43,025 bases of DNA, taken from contig MKTV01000061.1 in assembly GCA_001898425.1 (NCBI GenBank), positions 149,225 through 192,249 of the forward strand, in the 5' to 3' direction. Positions within the stretch are counted from its first letter, which is position 1. Every line of letters starts with the position of its first letter. A program made the translations under genes and the position numbers. The notes beneath the pieces are model-generated. The model saw only the letters and a program-made list of their open reading frames with translations, searched no databases and was not told the DNA's origin. The stretch is from Rhodospirillales bacterium 69-11 (GTDB lineage Bacteria > Pseudomonadota > Alphaproteobacteria > Acetobacterales > Acetobacteraceae). Below, one piece after another: positions 31,762 through 41,197 of the stretch.

Positions 31762-32910
31762 CTACAGCAGCAGCGCCCCCAGCAGGGCGTCGAGCCGGAG
31801 CCGGCCTTCGGCGGTGGCGACCAGACGATCGCCATCCCATGCGAGATAATCCTCCGCCTCGGCTCGGGCCAGCACCTCGGGATCGAGACTTTCGGCGATC
31901 GTGCGACCGGTGCGGCGGTGGAACCGCTCCGCCGCGACGCCCTCGGTCAGGCGAAGGCCCATGAGCAGGGCTTCCCGCGCCCGCTCCTCGGGGGAGAGGG
32001 GGGTTTCTTCCGTGGTGCCATGCCCCGCGGCTTCGACACGGTCGGCCCAGGGCTCCGGGGCCCGATGGCGGCGGATGGCAGTCAGCCGCCCGTCCAGCGT
32101 CAGCCGCCCGTGCGCGCCGGGCCCGATGCCGGCGTAGTCCTGGTAGCGCCAGTAGACCAGGTTGTGCCGGCTCTCCGCGCCAGGGCGGGCATAGTTGGAC
32201 ACCTCGTAGGGAAGCAGTCCGACGCGGGCCGCTTCCTCCCCCGTGACCTCGTAGAGCCGCGCGGACAGGTCCTCCTCCGGCAGCACGATCTCGCCCCGGC
32301 GGTGAAGGGTCTCGAACCGCGTGCCGGGCTCGATGGTGAGCTGGTAGAGCGACAAATGGTCTGCCGCCATCGCCAGGGCGTCACGGAGTTCGTCGCGCCA
32401 ATTCGCCTCGGTCTGGCCGGGGCGCGCATAGATCAGGTCGAAGGACAGGCGCGGGAAGGTCGCGCGGGCCAGTTCCAGCGCGGCGCGGGCCTGTGCGACG
32501 GAGTGCTCGCGGCCCAGCAGGCGCAGCGCCTCCGGGTCGAGGCTCTGGACGCCGAGCGAGAGACGGTTGATGCCGGCGGCGTGGAAGTCGCGGAGGCGGG
32601 CTGCCTCCACGCTGGTCGGATTGGCCTCGAGAGTCACCTCCAGATCGGGCGCGGGATCGAACCAATTGCGCGCATCCGCCAGCAAGGCGGCGACCGTTTC
32701 CGGCTCCATCAGGCTGGGCGTGCCCCCGCCGAAGAACACCGACAGCAGCGGCCGGCGACCGATCCGCGCCGCCTCCCAGGCGAGTTCCCGACGCAGAGCC
32801 TCCCGGAACCGCGTCTGTGGGATGCGATCCCGGACGTGCGAGTTGAAGTCGCAGTAGGGGCACTTGGCCAGGCAGAACGGCCAGTGGATATAGAGCGCGA
32901 GCGGTTCCAT
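31762..32910 (-). CDS. hemW: Radical SAM heme chaperone HemW
   Basis: A 382-residue radical-SAM protein. LYIHWPFCLAKCPYCDFNSH holds the 4Fe-4S ligands Cys13, Cys17 and Cys20. FFGGGTPSLM, INRLSLGVQSLDPEALRLLGR, FDLIYARPGQT and LYQLTIEPGTRF follow as in HemW/HemN-like proteins, and a C-terminal HemN_C-type domain (LMGLRLTEGVAAERF) is present. HemW binds and inserts heme into respiratory proteins; it is not a coproporphyrinogen oxidase despite old annotations. The start is ATG at 32910; an ATG at 32973 would add 21 residues overlapping the divergent gene and lacks support. No strong ribosome-binding site at either. Its start lies 17 bp from that of the divergent YbaK-type gene. Confidence 0.93.
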   Translation of the reverse strand: MEPLALYIHWPFCLAKCPYCDFNSHVRDRIPQTRFREALRRELAWEAARIGRRPLLSVFFGGGTPSLMEPETVAALLADARNWFDPAPDLEVTLEANPTSVEAARLRDFHAAGINRLSLGVQSLDPEALRLLGREHSVAQARAALELARATFPRLSFDLIYARPGQTEANWRDELRDALAMAADHLSLYQLTIEPGTRFETLHRRGEIVLPEEDLSARLYEVTGEEAARVGLLPYEVSNYARPGAESRHNLVYWRYQDYAGIGPGAHGRLTLDGRLTAIRRHRAPEPWADRVEAAGHGTTEETPLSPEERAREALLMGLRLTEGVAAERFHRRTGRTIAESLDPEVLARAEAEDYLAWDGDRLVATAEGRLRLDALLGALLL

Positions 32911-32927
32911 CACGGGGGATATAGTCA

Positions 32928-33404
32928 ATGTCGGGGTCGACAGGGGGTTCGGTCGAGCGGGTGCGGGCGGCATTGCTGGCGGCGGACCACCCGGACACGA
33001 TCGTGGCCTTCCCTGCCGGGACCCGGACCGCGGCGGATGCGGCGGCCGCGATCGGCTGCGACGTCGCGCAGATCGCGAAGTCCATCGTGTTCCGGGCGGG
33101 TGATCGGGCCGTGGTGGTGGTGATCTCCGGCGCGTTGCGGGTGGACCAGGCGAAGGCCGAGGCGGCGCTGGGCGTCCAATTGGGGCGGGCGGATGCCGAC
33201 TGGGTCCGGCAGGCCACCGGCTTCGCGGTGGGTGGCGTGGCGCCGGTCGGGCATGTCGCCCCGCCGCTGCTGCTGCTCGACGAGGGGTTGCTGGCGCTCG
33301 ATCCGGTGTGGGCGGCGGCGGGTTCGCCCAGCCATGTGTTCCGCACCACGGCCGACGCCCTGAGACGCATCACCGGGGCGACGGTCGCCTCCGTGTCTGC
33401 CTGA
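32928..33404 (+). CDS. YbaK/EbsC-type aminoacyl-tRNA deacylase
   Basis: A 158-residue protein of the YbaK / prolyl-tRNA-synthetase-editing domain superfamily. Recognisable are TAADAAAAIGCDVAQIAKSI (family helix and catalytic-region Lys), VVVVISGALRVDQAKAEAAL, the VGGVAPVGH loop and a C-terminal SHVFRTTADALRRITGA. Such free-standing domains hydrolyse mischarged tRNA, for example Cys- or Ala-tRNA(Pro). ATG at 32928 has a GGGGGA ribosome-binding site. It is divergent from hemW. The exact subfamily (YbaK, ProXp or other) cannot be fixed by eye. Confidence 0.87.
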   Translation: MSGSTGGSVERVRAALLAADHPDTIVAFPAGTRTAADAAAAIGCDVAQIAKSIVFRAGDRAVVVVISGALRVDQAKAEAALGVQLGRADADWVRQATGFAVGGVAPVGHVAPPLLLLDEGLLALDPVWAAAGSPSHVFRTTADALRRITGATVASVSA

Positions 33405-33455
33405 TCCGGGACACAGGTCCGATCCGCGCCGGCGGGGCCTTGCCCAGCCGGTCGA

Positions 33456-34013
33456 TCAGGTTCGGAGGTGGTCGGGAATGCGGAGCCCCAGGCGAGTGGG
33501 CACGTTCCAGATCTCACGGACCTGGCGGACCGGGCGGAAACCGGCTCGCAGGTAGGTCGGCAGGGCACGGGGATGGTCGGCGGTGCAGGTATTCACCGTC
33601 ATCCCCCGCGGCTGCTGCCGCCACACCGTATCGACCGCGCAGCGCAGGAAGGCGTAGCCGATGCCGCTGCCCACGGCATGCGGCATCAGGCCGAAATAGC
33701 CGAGGTTGATGTCGGGCCGCATCCGGGCGTCGAGCTCGAAGAACCCGGCGGGCTCGCCATTGGCGTAGAGGACGTGGATGGAGATGGCCGGATCGGCCAG
33801 CAACGCCGCGAGTTCCGCATCCGGCATGGTCCGGCGGAGCCACCAGACGTAATCACCGCCCACCGTGTCGTAGAGGTAGCGGTAGAAGCCGACCGTCGGT
33901 GCGGCGAGGCGCACGACGGTGTAGCCGGGCGGCAGCACGGGGGCTGCTTCCGCCGGTGGGCGATCCATCCGCAGGAACGTCACGGTGACTGCGACACGTA
34001 CGACCGGTTCCAT
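33456..34013 (-). CDS. GNAT-family N-acetyltransferase
   Basis: A 185-residue protein with the GNAT layout: an N-terminal half with GFYRYLYDTVGGDYVWWLRR, a central strand ISIHVLYANGEPAGFFELD, then DINLGYFGLMPHAVGSGIGY, whose VGSGIG is the acetyl-CoA pyrophosphate-binding loop (motif A), and C-terminal MTVNTCTADHPRALPTYLRAGFRP (motif B). Acyl acceptor unknown. Start ATG 34013 has GAGGAG five bases upstream. Upstream lies the long non-coding repeat tract. It converges on the YbaK-type gene with a 51-bp gap. Confidence 0.87.
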   Translation of the reverse strand: MEPVVRVAVTVTFLRMDRPPAEAAPVLPPGYTVVRLAAPTVGFYRYLYDTVGGDYVWWLRRTMPDAELAALLADPAISIHVLYANGEPAGFFELDARMRPDINLGYFGLMPHAVGSGIGYAFLRCAVDTVWRQQPRGMTVNTCTADHPRALPTYLRAGFRPVRQVREIWNVPTRLGLRIPDHLRT

Positions 34014-34111
34014 CCGCGCTCCTCTGGCGAGCGGGTAGCCTTGAACTCTGGATTGGCACTTGGCAAGTCGCGGATGGGCCCGACGTGGTCGCCGGGGAGG
34101 CCGCACTGGTG

Positions 34112-34209
34112 TCCGCGGCAGCGTGCTGGTGGGGATGGCCGGCTGTGGCGGCGGGGGTCGTGCCGGTCCGGCGTGCTCCCGCGGCAGTGTGCCGGTGGGG
34201 ATGGCCGGC
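34112..34209. repeat. Direct repeat pair, ~33 bp, 66 bp apart
   Basis: Two near-identical segments (34112-34143 and 34177-34209) share GCGGCAG, then GGTGGGGATGGCCGGC, with only a few mismatches. They lie in the 418-bp gene-free stretch between the GNAT gene start and the rpoD stop (34014-34431). That gap holds no convincing coding frame; the frames open across it are Gly/Arg/Pro-rich and without recognisable domains. Confidence 0.7.
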
Positions 34210-34238
34210 ACGAGGGCCGGCCATGACGGTGGTGGTTG

Positions 34239-34403
34239 TGCGCGCCCGGGACGGCGGGGTTCGTGCGCGCGCGGGACGGCGGGGGGCGTGTGCACGCAGG
34301 ACGGCGGGGGCGTGCCCGTCCGGGACGTCACGGGGGCATGCGCACCCCGGGACTGCGGGGTGTCGTGCGCTCCCGGGACGCTGGAGGGCGTGCCGGTCCG
34401 GCC
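34239..34403. repeat. G-rich tandem repeat, ~25-bp unit, six and a half copies
   Basis: Units begin at 34239, 34264, 34289, 34313, 34339, 34366 and 34391, a spacing of 25, 25, 24, 26, 27 and 25 bp. The consensus is close to TGCGCNCCCGGGACGGCGGGG plus four bases. The tract sits just downstream of rpoD and is strongly G-rich on the plus strand. It may act as a transcript end or be neutral expansion; no direct evidence for either. Confidence 0.8.
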
Positions 34404-34431
34404 CGCCCCGCCCTGATGAACGCGCCCCGCC

Positions 34432-36363
<1,932 letters not shown>

Positions 36364-36427
36364 CGCTCGCAGCACTCCTTATCATCCGGGGGGCACCGAG
36401 GCGGCGCACGCCCCCAGGTCTCATTCG

Positions 36428-38263
36428 TCAAACAGCAACTGTGTCGGCGCCATCTGGTTCGCCGGCTTCGATTTTTCTCAGTGCATCTCTCAGGGCCAAA
36501 TGGCGCGCAACTGTGGCCGCAACCATGTTTCGCGCGACGTCGGCTTCGGCCTGAGCGACTTCCTGGCGGAGCCGATCCACGTTCATCAAGCCGTAGTAGT
36601 GCCACCAACCGGCTTCCGCCTCGGCGGGCATGGCGGCCTCCTTGGCGCAGGCTGGAAGCGGGTCCGGGACCGTTGCCAAGGCGTACTCGATCTGCTCCTG
36701 GAATCCAGACCGCGTGAGGTGGTCGATCAAGGCGGCAGAGTCAAGGATGTCGGTGCTTGCGGCATAGGTCGAGATCGCGTCCCGTAGCGGCGCCAACACA
36801 CGTGGAAGTGCCAGATCGGCATAAGCGTGCTCCACGTCGTGCAGCAGCGTGGGGTGGCGCAGCAGGATCGCCGTGAGGATCCGCATCCGCTCCAGCGTGA
36901 CGCGATCGGGGGCTGGAACGGGGCGCGGCAGGCGTGGACCCGCACGGTCCATGCCCCGCTTTCCCCCGCCGCGCGGGCCATCGGACCCGTTCGGGCGCCG
37001 CCGATGCCCGGGCCGGTCGGCAAAGAAGCGGTCCAGCAGGACGCTGCGATACTCGCTGGCGAGCGCACGGTCGGGAATTCGCTTGGCCGCTTCCTCGAGC
37101 CGCGTGCGGAAGGCCGCCCGCTGTTCCGGGGTGGCCGTCTCGCCGGGGCGCATCAGGTCGTAGATCGCGTCCGACAGCGGCCGGGCGGCCTCCAGCAACG
37201 CCGCGAAGCCGGTGGCGCCCTGGCTGCGGGTGAGGCTGTCGGGGTCCTCTCCCTGCGGCAGCGTCACGAAGCGCAGCGTCCGTTCGGGCGACAACATCGG
37301 CAGCGCGAGGTCCGCTGCCCGGGCCGCGGCCCGCACGCCGGCCGCGTCCCCGTCGAAGCACAGCACGGGGGCGGGCGACAGGCGCCACAGCTCCCCCATC
37401 TGGTCCTCCGTCAGGGCGGTGCCGAGCGGGGCGACGGCGGCGGGAAAGCCGGCCTGGGCGAGGGCGATCACGTCCATGTAGCCCTCCACGACCACCAGCG
37501 CGGCGCCGCTGCGCACGGCCTCCCGCGCGAGGTCCAGGCCGTAGAGGTTCCGGCGCTTGGAGAACAGCGCGGTTTCCGGCCCGTTCACGTATTTCGGCTG
37601 CGCATCGCCCAGCACCCGCCCGCCGAAGCTGATGGTCCGACCGCGACGGTCCCGGATCGGGAACATCACGCGATTGAAGAACAGGTCGTATTGCCGACCC
37701 GTTTCATCGTCGTTGCGCATTAATCCCGCATCGACAAGATGCTGTGAGGTAACCCGTTCCCGCCCCAGATCCGCCATCAGCGCCCCGCGGCCTTCCCCTG
37801 ACCAGCCGAGGGCGAAGCGCTCGATCGTGTCGTCGGTCAGGCCGCGGCGATGCAGGTATTCGAGCGCCGCACGCCCCTCCGGCAGGCGAAGGCGACGGCG
37901 GAAGCTCTGTTCGGCCGCCTCGAGGACCGAGTGCAGCGTGTGGCGGCGACGTTCGGCCTCGGCGGCTTCCGGGGTGGGTTTCGGGACCTGCAGCCCGGCT
38001 TCGGCGGCGAGCTGCTCCACCGCTTCGCTGAACCCGGCCCCCTGGCTCTGCATGACGAAGGTGATCGCATCGCCATGCGCCCCGCATCCAAAGCAGTGAT
38101 AATGGTCCTCGTACACATAGAAGCTCGGCGTCTTCTCTCCGTGGAACGGGCAGCACCCCTTCCACTGCCGTCCCGACCGCGCGAGGCGCACGCGACGCCC
38201 GATCACCGCCGCTAGCGGCGTCCGGGCGCGCAGCTCGTCCAGGAAGGCGGCGGGCAGCGCCAT
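36428..38263 (-). CDS. dnaG: DNA primase DnaG
   Basis: A 611-residue primase that makes RNA primers at replication forks. The N-terminal zinc-binding domain has Cys38, His41, Cys57 and Cys60 (CPFHGEKTPSFYVYEDHYHC). The catalytic core has FGGRVLGDAQPKYVNGPET and the TOPRIM motifs VVVEGYMDVIALAQAG and CFDGDAAGVRAA. The C-terminal part, after a Gly/Arg-rich linker (about 435-460), is the helicase-binding domain. ATG at 38263 directly abuts the yqeY stop (TGAATG), so translation is coupled. Length is normal. Confidence 0.97.
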   Translation of the reverse strand: MALPAAFLDELRARTPLAAVIGRRVRLARSGRQWKGCCPFHGEKTPSFYVYEDHYHCFGCGAHGDAITFVMQSQGAGFSEAVEQLAAEAGLQVPKPTPEAAEAERRRHTLHSVLEAAEQSFRRRLRLPEGRAALEYLHRRGLTDDTIERFALGWSGEGRGALMADLGRERVTSQHLVDAGLMRNDDETGRQYDLFFNRVMFPIRDRRGRTISFGGRVLGDAQPKYVNGPETALFSKRRNLYGLDLAREAVRSGAALVVVEGYMDVIALAQAGFPAAVAPLGTALTEDQMGELWRLSPAPVLCFDGDAAGVRAAARAADLALPMLSPERTLRFVTLPQGEDPDSLTRSQGATGFAALLEAARPLSDAIYDLMRPGETATPEQRAAFRTRLEEAAKRIPDRALASEYRSVLLDRFFADRPGHRRRPNGSDGPRGGGKRGMDRAGPRLPRPVPAPDRVTLERMRILTAILLRHPTLLHDVEHAYADLALPRVLAPLRDAISTYAASTDILDSAALIDHLTRSGFQEQIEYALATVPDPLPACAKEAAMPAEAEAGWWHYYGLMNVDRLRQEVAQAEADVARNMVAATVARHLALRDALRKIEAGEPDGADTVAV

Positions 38264-38722
38264 TCAGCCGAGCCGGGCTTTGACGAGGGGGCCGGCGTGG
38301 GACATGTCGAGGGCGGCGGCGTGCTTCGCCTTCAGCGCGGCCATGACCTTGCCCATGTCCTTGATGCTGGTGGCGCCGGTCGCGGCGATCGCCTCGGCGA
38401 CGGCGGCCTCCACGGCGGCCTGGTCCATCTGCTGCGGCAGGAAGCTCTCGATCACGGTGATCTCGGCCTCTTCCTTGGCGGCGAGTTCGGGGCGGTTGCC
38501 CTGGCGGTAGAGCTCCACCGACTCCCGGCGGGATTTCACCATGCCGCGGAGCATGGACAGGATCTCCTCGTCCGGGACCTTGTCCACACCCTTGGGGCGG
38601 GCGGCGATGTCCACGTCCTTGAGCCGCGCCATGATCATGCGGAGCGTGGAGGTGCGAGCCGTGTCGCCGCCCTTCATGGCCGTCTTGAGCTGGTCCGTGA
38701 ACTGGTCTCTCAGGCCCATCAT
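38264..38722 (-). CDS. GatB/YqeY domain protein
   Basis: A 152-residue protein of the YqeY family, related to the tRNA-binding tail of GatB amidotransferase. Typical segments: LRDQFTDQLKTAMKGGD, LRMIMARLKDVDIAARPKG, ESVELYRQGNRPELAAKEEA, FLPQQMDQAAVEAAV and DMGKVMAALKAKHAAALD. Function is not firmly known; a tRNA-linked role is suggested by homology. It heads the yqeY-dnaG-rpoD series, a common alphaproteobacterial order. ATG at 38722 has GGGAG upstream; the adjacent ATG at 38719 is equally possible. Confidence 0.93.
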   Translation of the reverse strand: MMGLRDQFTDQLKTAMKGGDTARTSTLRMIMARLKDVDIAARPKGVDKVPDEEILSMLRGMVKSRRESVELYRQGNRPELAAKEEAEITVIESFLPQQMDQAAVEAAVAEAIAATGATSIKDMGKVMAALKAKHAAALDMSHAGPLVKARLG

Positions 38723-38913
38723 ATGCTCCCGTCGCTGCGATCCGGCCCTCTACCATAGAGTGGCCCCGGCTGGCGTCTCACCTTGCCCGCGGGCCGCGCG
38801 CGCCGGGGGAGGCTGCACCGCAGGCGGCGGTCTTGCCAGCGGGAAGTCCCTCCTGTTTGGATGATGCATCAGCCGGCGGTCCGCTCTGCCCCGGCCAGGG
38901 AGGAATGCCGCCG

Positions 38914-40320
38914 ATGCAGTCGCTTGCCGCCGTGGCCGAGGTGATCGGCCCTGCGAACGTCCTGTCTGCGCCCGAGGATGTCGCGCCGTATGCCGTCGAC
39001 TGGCGCAACGCGTATCGCGGCACCCCGGTCGCGGTGCTGCGCCCCGGCACCACCCAGGAAGTCGCCGAAGCGATGAAGTGGTGCACGCGGGAAGGCCTGG
39101 CGATCGTCCCGGCCGGCGGCCGCACCGGCCTGGCCGGCGCGGCGGTGCCGGCGGCCAATGGGCCGGCCTCGGTCGTGCTGTCGCTCGAGCGGCTGAACCG
39201 GATCCGCTCCGTCGACGCGCGCGACTTCTCCATCGTGGCGGAGGCGGGGTGCGTGGTGCAGACCGTGCAGCAGGCCGCGGCGGAGGCGGGGCGGCTGTTC
39301 CCGATCCAGTGGGGCGCGCAGGGCACGGCGCAGATCGGCGGGATGCTGTCCACCAACGCGGGCGGCATCCGCACGCTCCGCTGGGGGAACGCGCGGGAGC
39401 TGGTTCTGGGGCTGGAGGTCGTGCTGCCGGACGGGCGGGTGCTGGACGATCTGCGCCGGGTGCGGAAGGACAATTCGGGATACGCGCTGCGCCACCTGTT
39501 CATCGGCGGCGAGGGCACGCTGGGCGTCATCACCGCCGCCGCGATGCGGCTGCAGCCGGCGCTGAAGCGGGTGGAGACGGCGTTCGTGGCGGTGCCGTCG
39601 CCCGACGCCGCGCTGTCGCTGTTCTCCCGCGTGATGGAGAGCGGGGCGGAGGTGATCGCCTTCGAGCTCTGCGCCCGCTACTGCATGGCGATTGCCGCCA
39701 AGAACGGCGTCGGATTGCGCATCCCGCTGCCGCTGGAGAGCCCGTGGTACGTGATGCTCGAGCTCGCCGCGGCGCATGAGAGCGTGCCGCTGCGCGCCAT
39801 CATGGAGGACACCCTGGCCGCGGCGATCGAGGCGGGGGAGGTCGACGACGCCGCGATCGCCGAGAGCGAGGCGCAGCGGCAGATGATCTGGAAGATCCGG
39901 GAGGACTATCCCGAGTGCTCCCGCATGGAGGGCCCGTCGATCAACACCGACACGGCGGTGCCCGTCTCGGCGGTCCCCGAATTCCTGCGGCAGGTGCAGC
40001 GGGACCTGGGTGCGCGCTGGCCGGAGGGGCTGATCTCAGCGATCGGCCATGCCGGGGACGGCAACATCCATGTCTCGCTGCATGCGCCGGCGGGCATGGA
40101 CCGTCCGACCTGGGTCGCGCGGGCCGGGGAGATGGAGCCGCTGGTGAACGCGATCGCCGTTTCGCTGGGCGGCAGTTTCTCGGCGGAGCATGGCATCGGC
40201 CAGTCGAAGCGGCACGCCATGGCGACGCACAAGGACCCGATCGCGATGGACGTGATGCGGGCGGTGAAGGCGGCGATCGACCCGCAGAACCGGATGAACC
40301 CCGGGAAGGTCCTGCCGTAG
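38914..40320 (+). CDS. FAD-linked D-2-hydroxyacid dehydrogenase (D-lactate/glycolate oxidase family)
   Basis: A 468-residue flavoenzyme of the VAO/PCMH fold with an FAD-oxidase C-terminal domain. FAD-binding motifs are PAGGRTGLAGAAVP and FPIQWGAQGTAQIGGMLSTN, then GGEGTLGVITAAAMRL; the C-terminal active-site region has HAGDGNIHVSLHAP and SFSAEHGIGQSKR. These match the D-lactate, glycolate (GlcD) and D-2-hydroxyglutarate dehydrogenase group; the substrate cannot be distinguished by eye. ATG at 38914 has GGAGG ten bases upstream; the ATG at 38905 lies against that site and is less likely. Divergent from yqeY, with a 191-bp gap. Confidence 0.9.
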   Translation: MQSLAAVAEVIGPANVLSAPEDVAPYAVDWRNAYRGTPVAVLRPGTTQEVAEAMKWCTREGLAIVPAGGRTGLAGAAVPAANGPASVVLSLERLNRIRSVDARDFSIVAEAGCVVQTVQQAAAEAGRLFPIQWGAQGTAQIGGMLSTNAGGIRTLRWGNARELVLGLEVVLPDGRVLDDLRRVRKDNSGYALRHLFIGGEGTLGVITAAAMRLQPALKRVETAFVAVPSPDAALSLFSRVMESGAEVIAFELCARYCMAIAAKNGVGLRIPLPLESPWYVMLELAAAHESVPLRAIMEDTLAAAIEAGEVDDAAIAESEAQRQMIWKIREDYPECSRMEGPSINTDTAVPVSAVPEFLRQVQRDLGARWPEGLISAIGHAGDGNIHVSLHAPAGMDRPTWVARAGEMEPLVNAIAVSLGGSFSAEHGIGQSKRHAMATHKDPIAMDVMRAVKAAIDPQNRMNPGKVLP

Positions 40321-40369
40321 CGCGTCGCGGCCGCGTTCTCGGTGGCGCGCCGCGATCCGCATCCCATCT

Positions 40370-40405
40370 GTCACCCGAGGCACGCCGCCCTGGCGTGCGG
40401 GTGAC
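40370..40405. terminator. Strong stem-loop between the dehydrogenase and SOUL genes
   Basis: GTCACCCG (40370-40377), bulged AGG, CACGCC (40381-40386), loop GCCCT, GGCGTG (40392-40397), CGGGTGAC (40398-40405): fourteen base pairs with one bulge. It lies 49 bp after the dehydrogenase stop and 30 bp before the next start. No T-tract. It may be a terminator or a repetitive extragenic palindrome; the word GTCACCCG recurs in the tail repeat. Confidence 0.5.
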
Positions 40406-40434
40406 GCGGACCGGGGAGCGGATCGGAGCGGGCG

Positions 40435-41082
40435 ATGCTGTCGAAGTTCTTCTATTACGCGACGACCTTCCTGGAGGGCGGCCTGGCGGTGTTCGGCCTG
40501 CGGCTGGCCGAGGAGCCCGCCTACACGGTCCGCGACCATGTCGGGCAGGTCGAGATCCGCAGCTACGGTCCGCGCGTGGCGGTCGAAACCACCGGCGAGG
40601 GCGACCGGGAGGCTGCGTCGCGCGCCGCGTTCGAGCGGCTCTTCGCCTACATCGCGGGTGCCAATGCACGCTCCGAGACCGTGGCGATGACGGCCCCGGT
40701 GCAGCAGGCAGCGCCGCGCGGTCCGGCTGGCGAGGACGGGCGTCTGATCGCGATGACCGCGCCCGTGCAGACGGTGGCGAGCGGGGAGGGGCTGACGATG
40801 CGCTTCTTCCTGCCCGCGTCCGTCGCGCAGTCGGGCGCCCCGAACCCGGATGATCCGCGGGTCCGGCTGGTCTCCGTACCAGCCGAGACCCTGGCCGCGT
40901 ATCGCTTCTCCGGACCGCTCGACGAGGCGGCCCGAACGTCCGCGACCCGCGGGCTGACGGAGGCGCTGGCCTCGTCGCGCTGGGCGCCGCAGGGTGCGCC
41001 CTCGGTCTACGGCTACGACCCGCCGTTCACGATCCCCTTCCTTCGTCGCAACGAGGTGGTCGTCCCGGTTGTCCCGCGCTGA
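40435..41082 (+). CDS. SOUL heme-binding family protein
   Basis: A 215-residue protein with a short hydrophobic N-terminal stretch (about residues 5-22) and a SOUL/HEBP domain. Family landmarks are YTVRDHVGQVEIRSYGPRVA, ETVAMTAPVQQ and IAMTAPVQT (the MTAPV motif occurs twice), and a C-terminal VYGYDPPFTIPFLRRNEV. SOUL proteins bind heme or tetrapyrroles; in bacteria their role is unclear. GGAG lies upstream of ATG 40435. The N-terminal segment may anchor it in the membrane. It may be co-transcribed with the D-aminopeptidase gene, 115 bp downstream. Confidence 0.88.
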   Translation: MLSKFFYYATTFLEGGLAVFGLRLAEEPAYTVRDHVGQVEIRSYGPRVAVETTGEGDREAASRAAFERLFAYIAGANARSETVAMTAPVQQAAPRGPAGEDGRLIAMTAPVQTVASGEGLTMRFFLPASVAQSGAPNPDDPRVRLVSVPAETLAAYRFSGPLDEAARTSATRGLTEALASSRWAPQGAPSVYGYDPPFTIPFLRRNEVVVPVVPR

Positions 41083-41197
41083 GCGGCCGAACCCGCTCGC
41101 CGGGGTCGCCGGCGGGAGGAGCCAGCGGCGGAACCCGTTGATTGAGCACGATCGTCGCCCGCTTGTCGGGTGGTGCCTGGACGGCGACACTGTCGCA

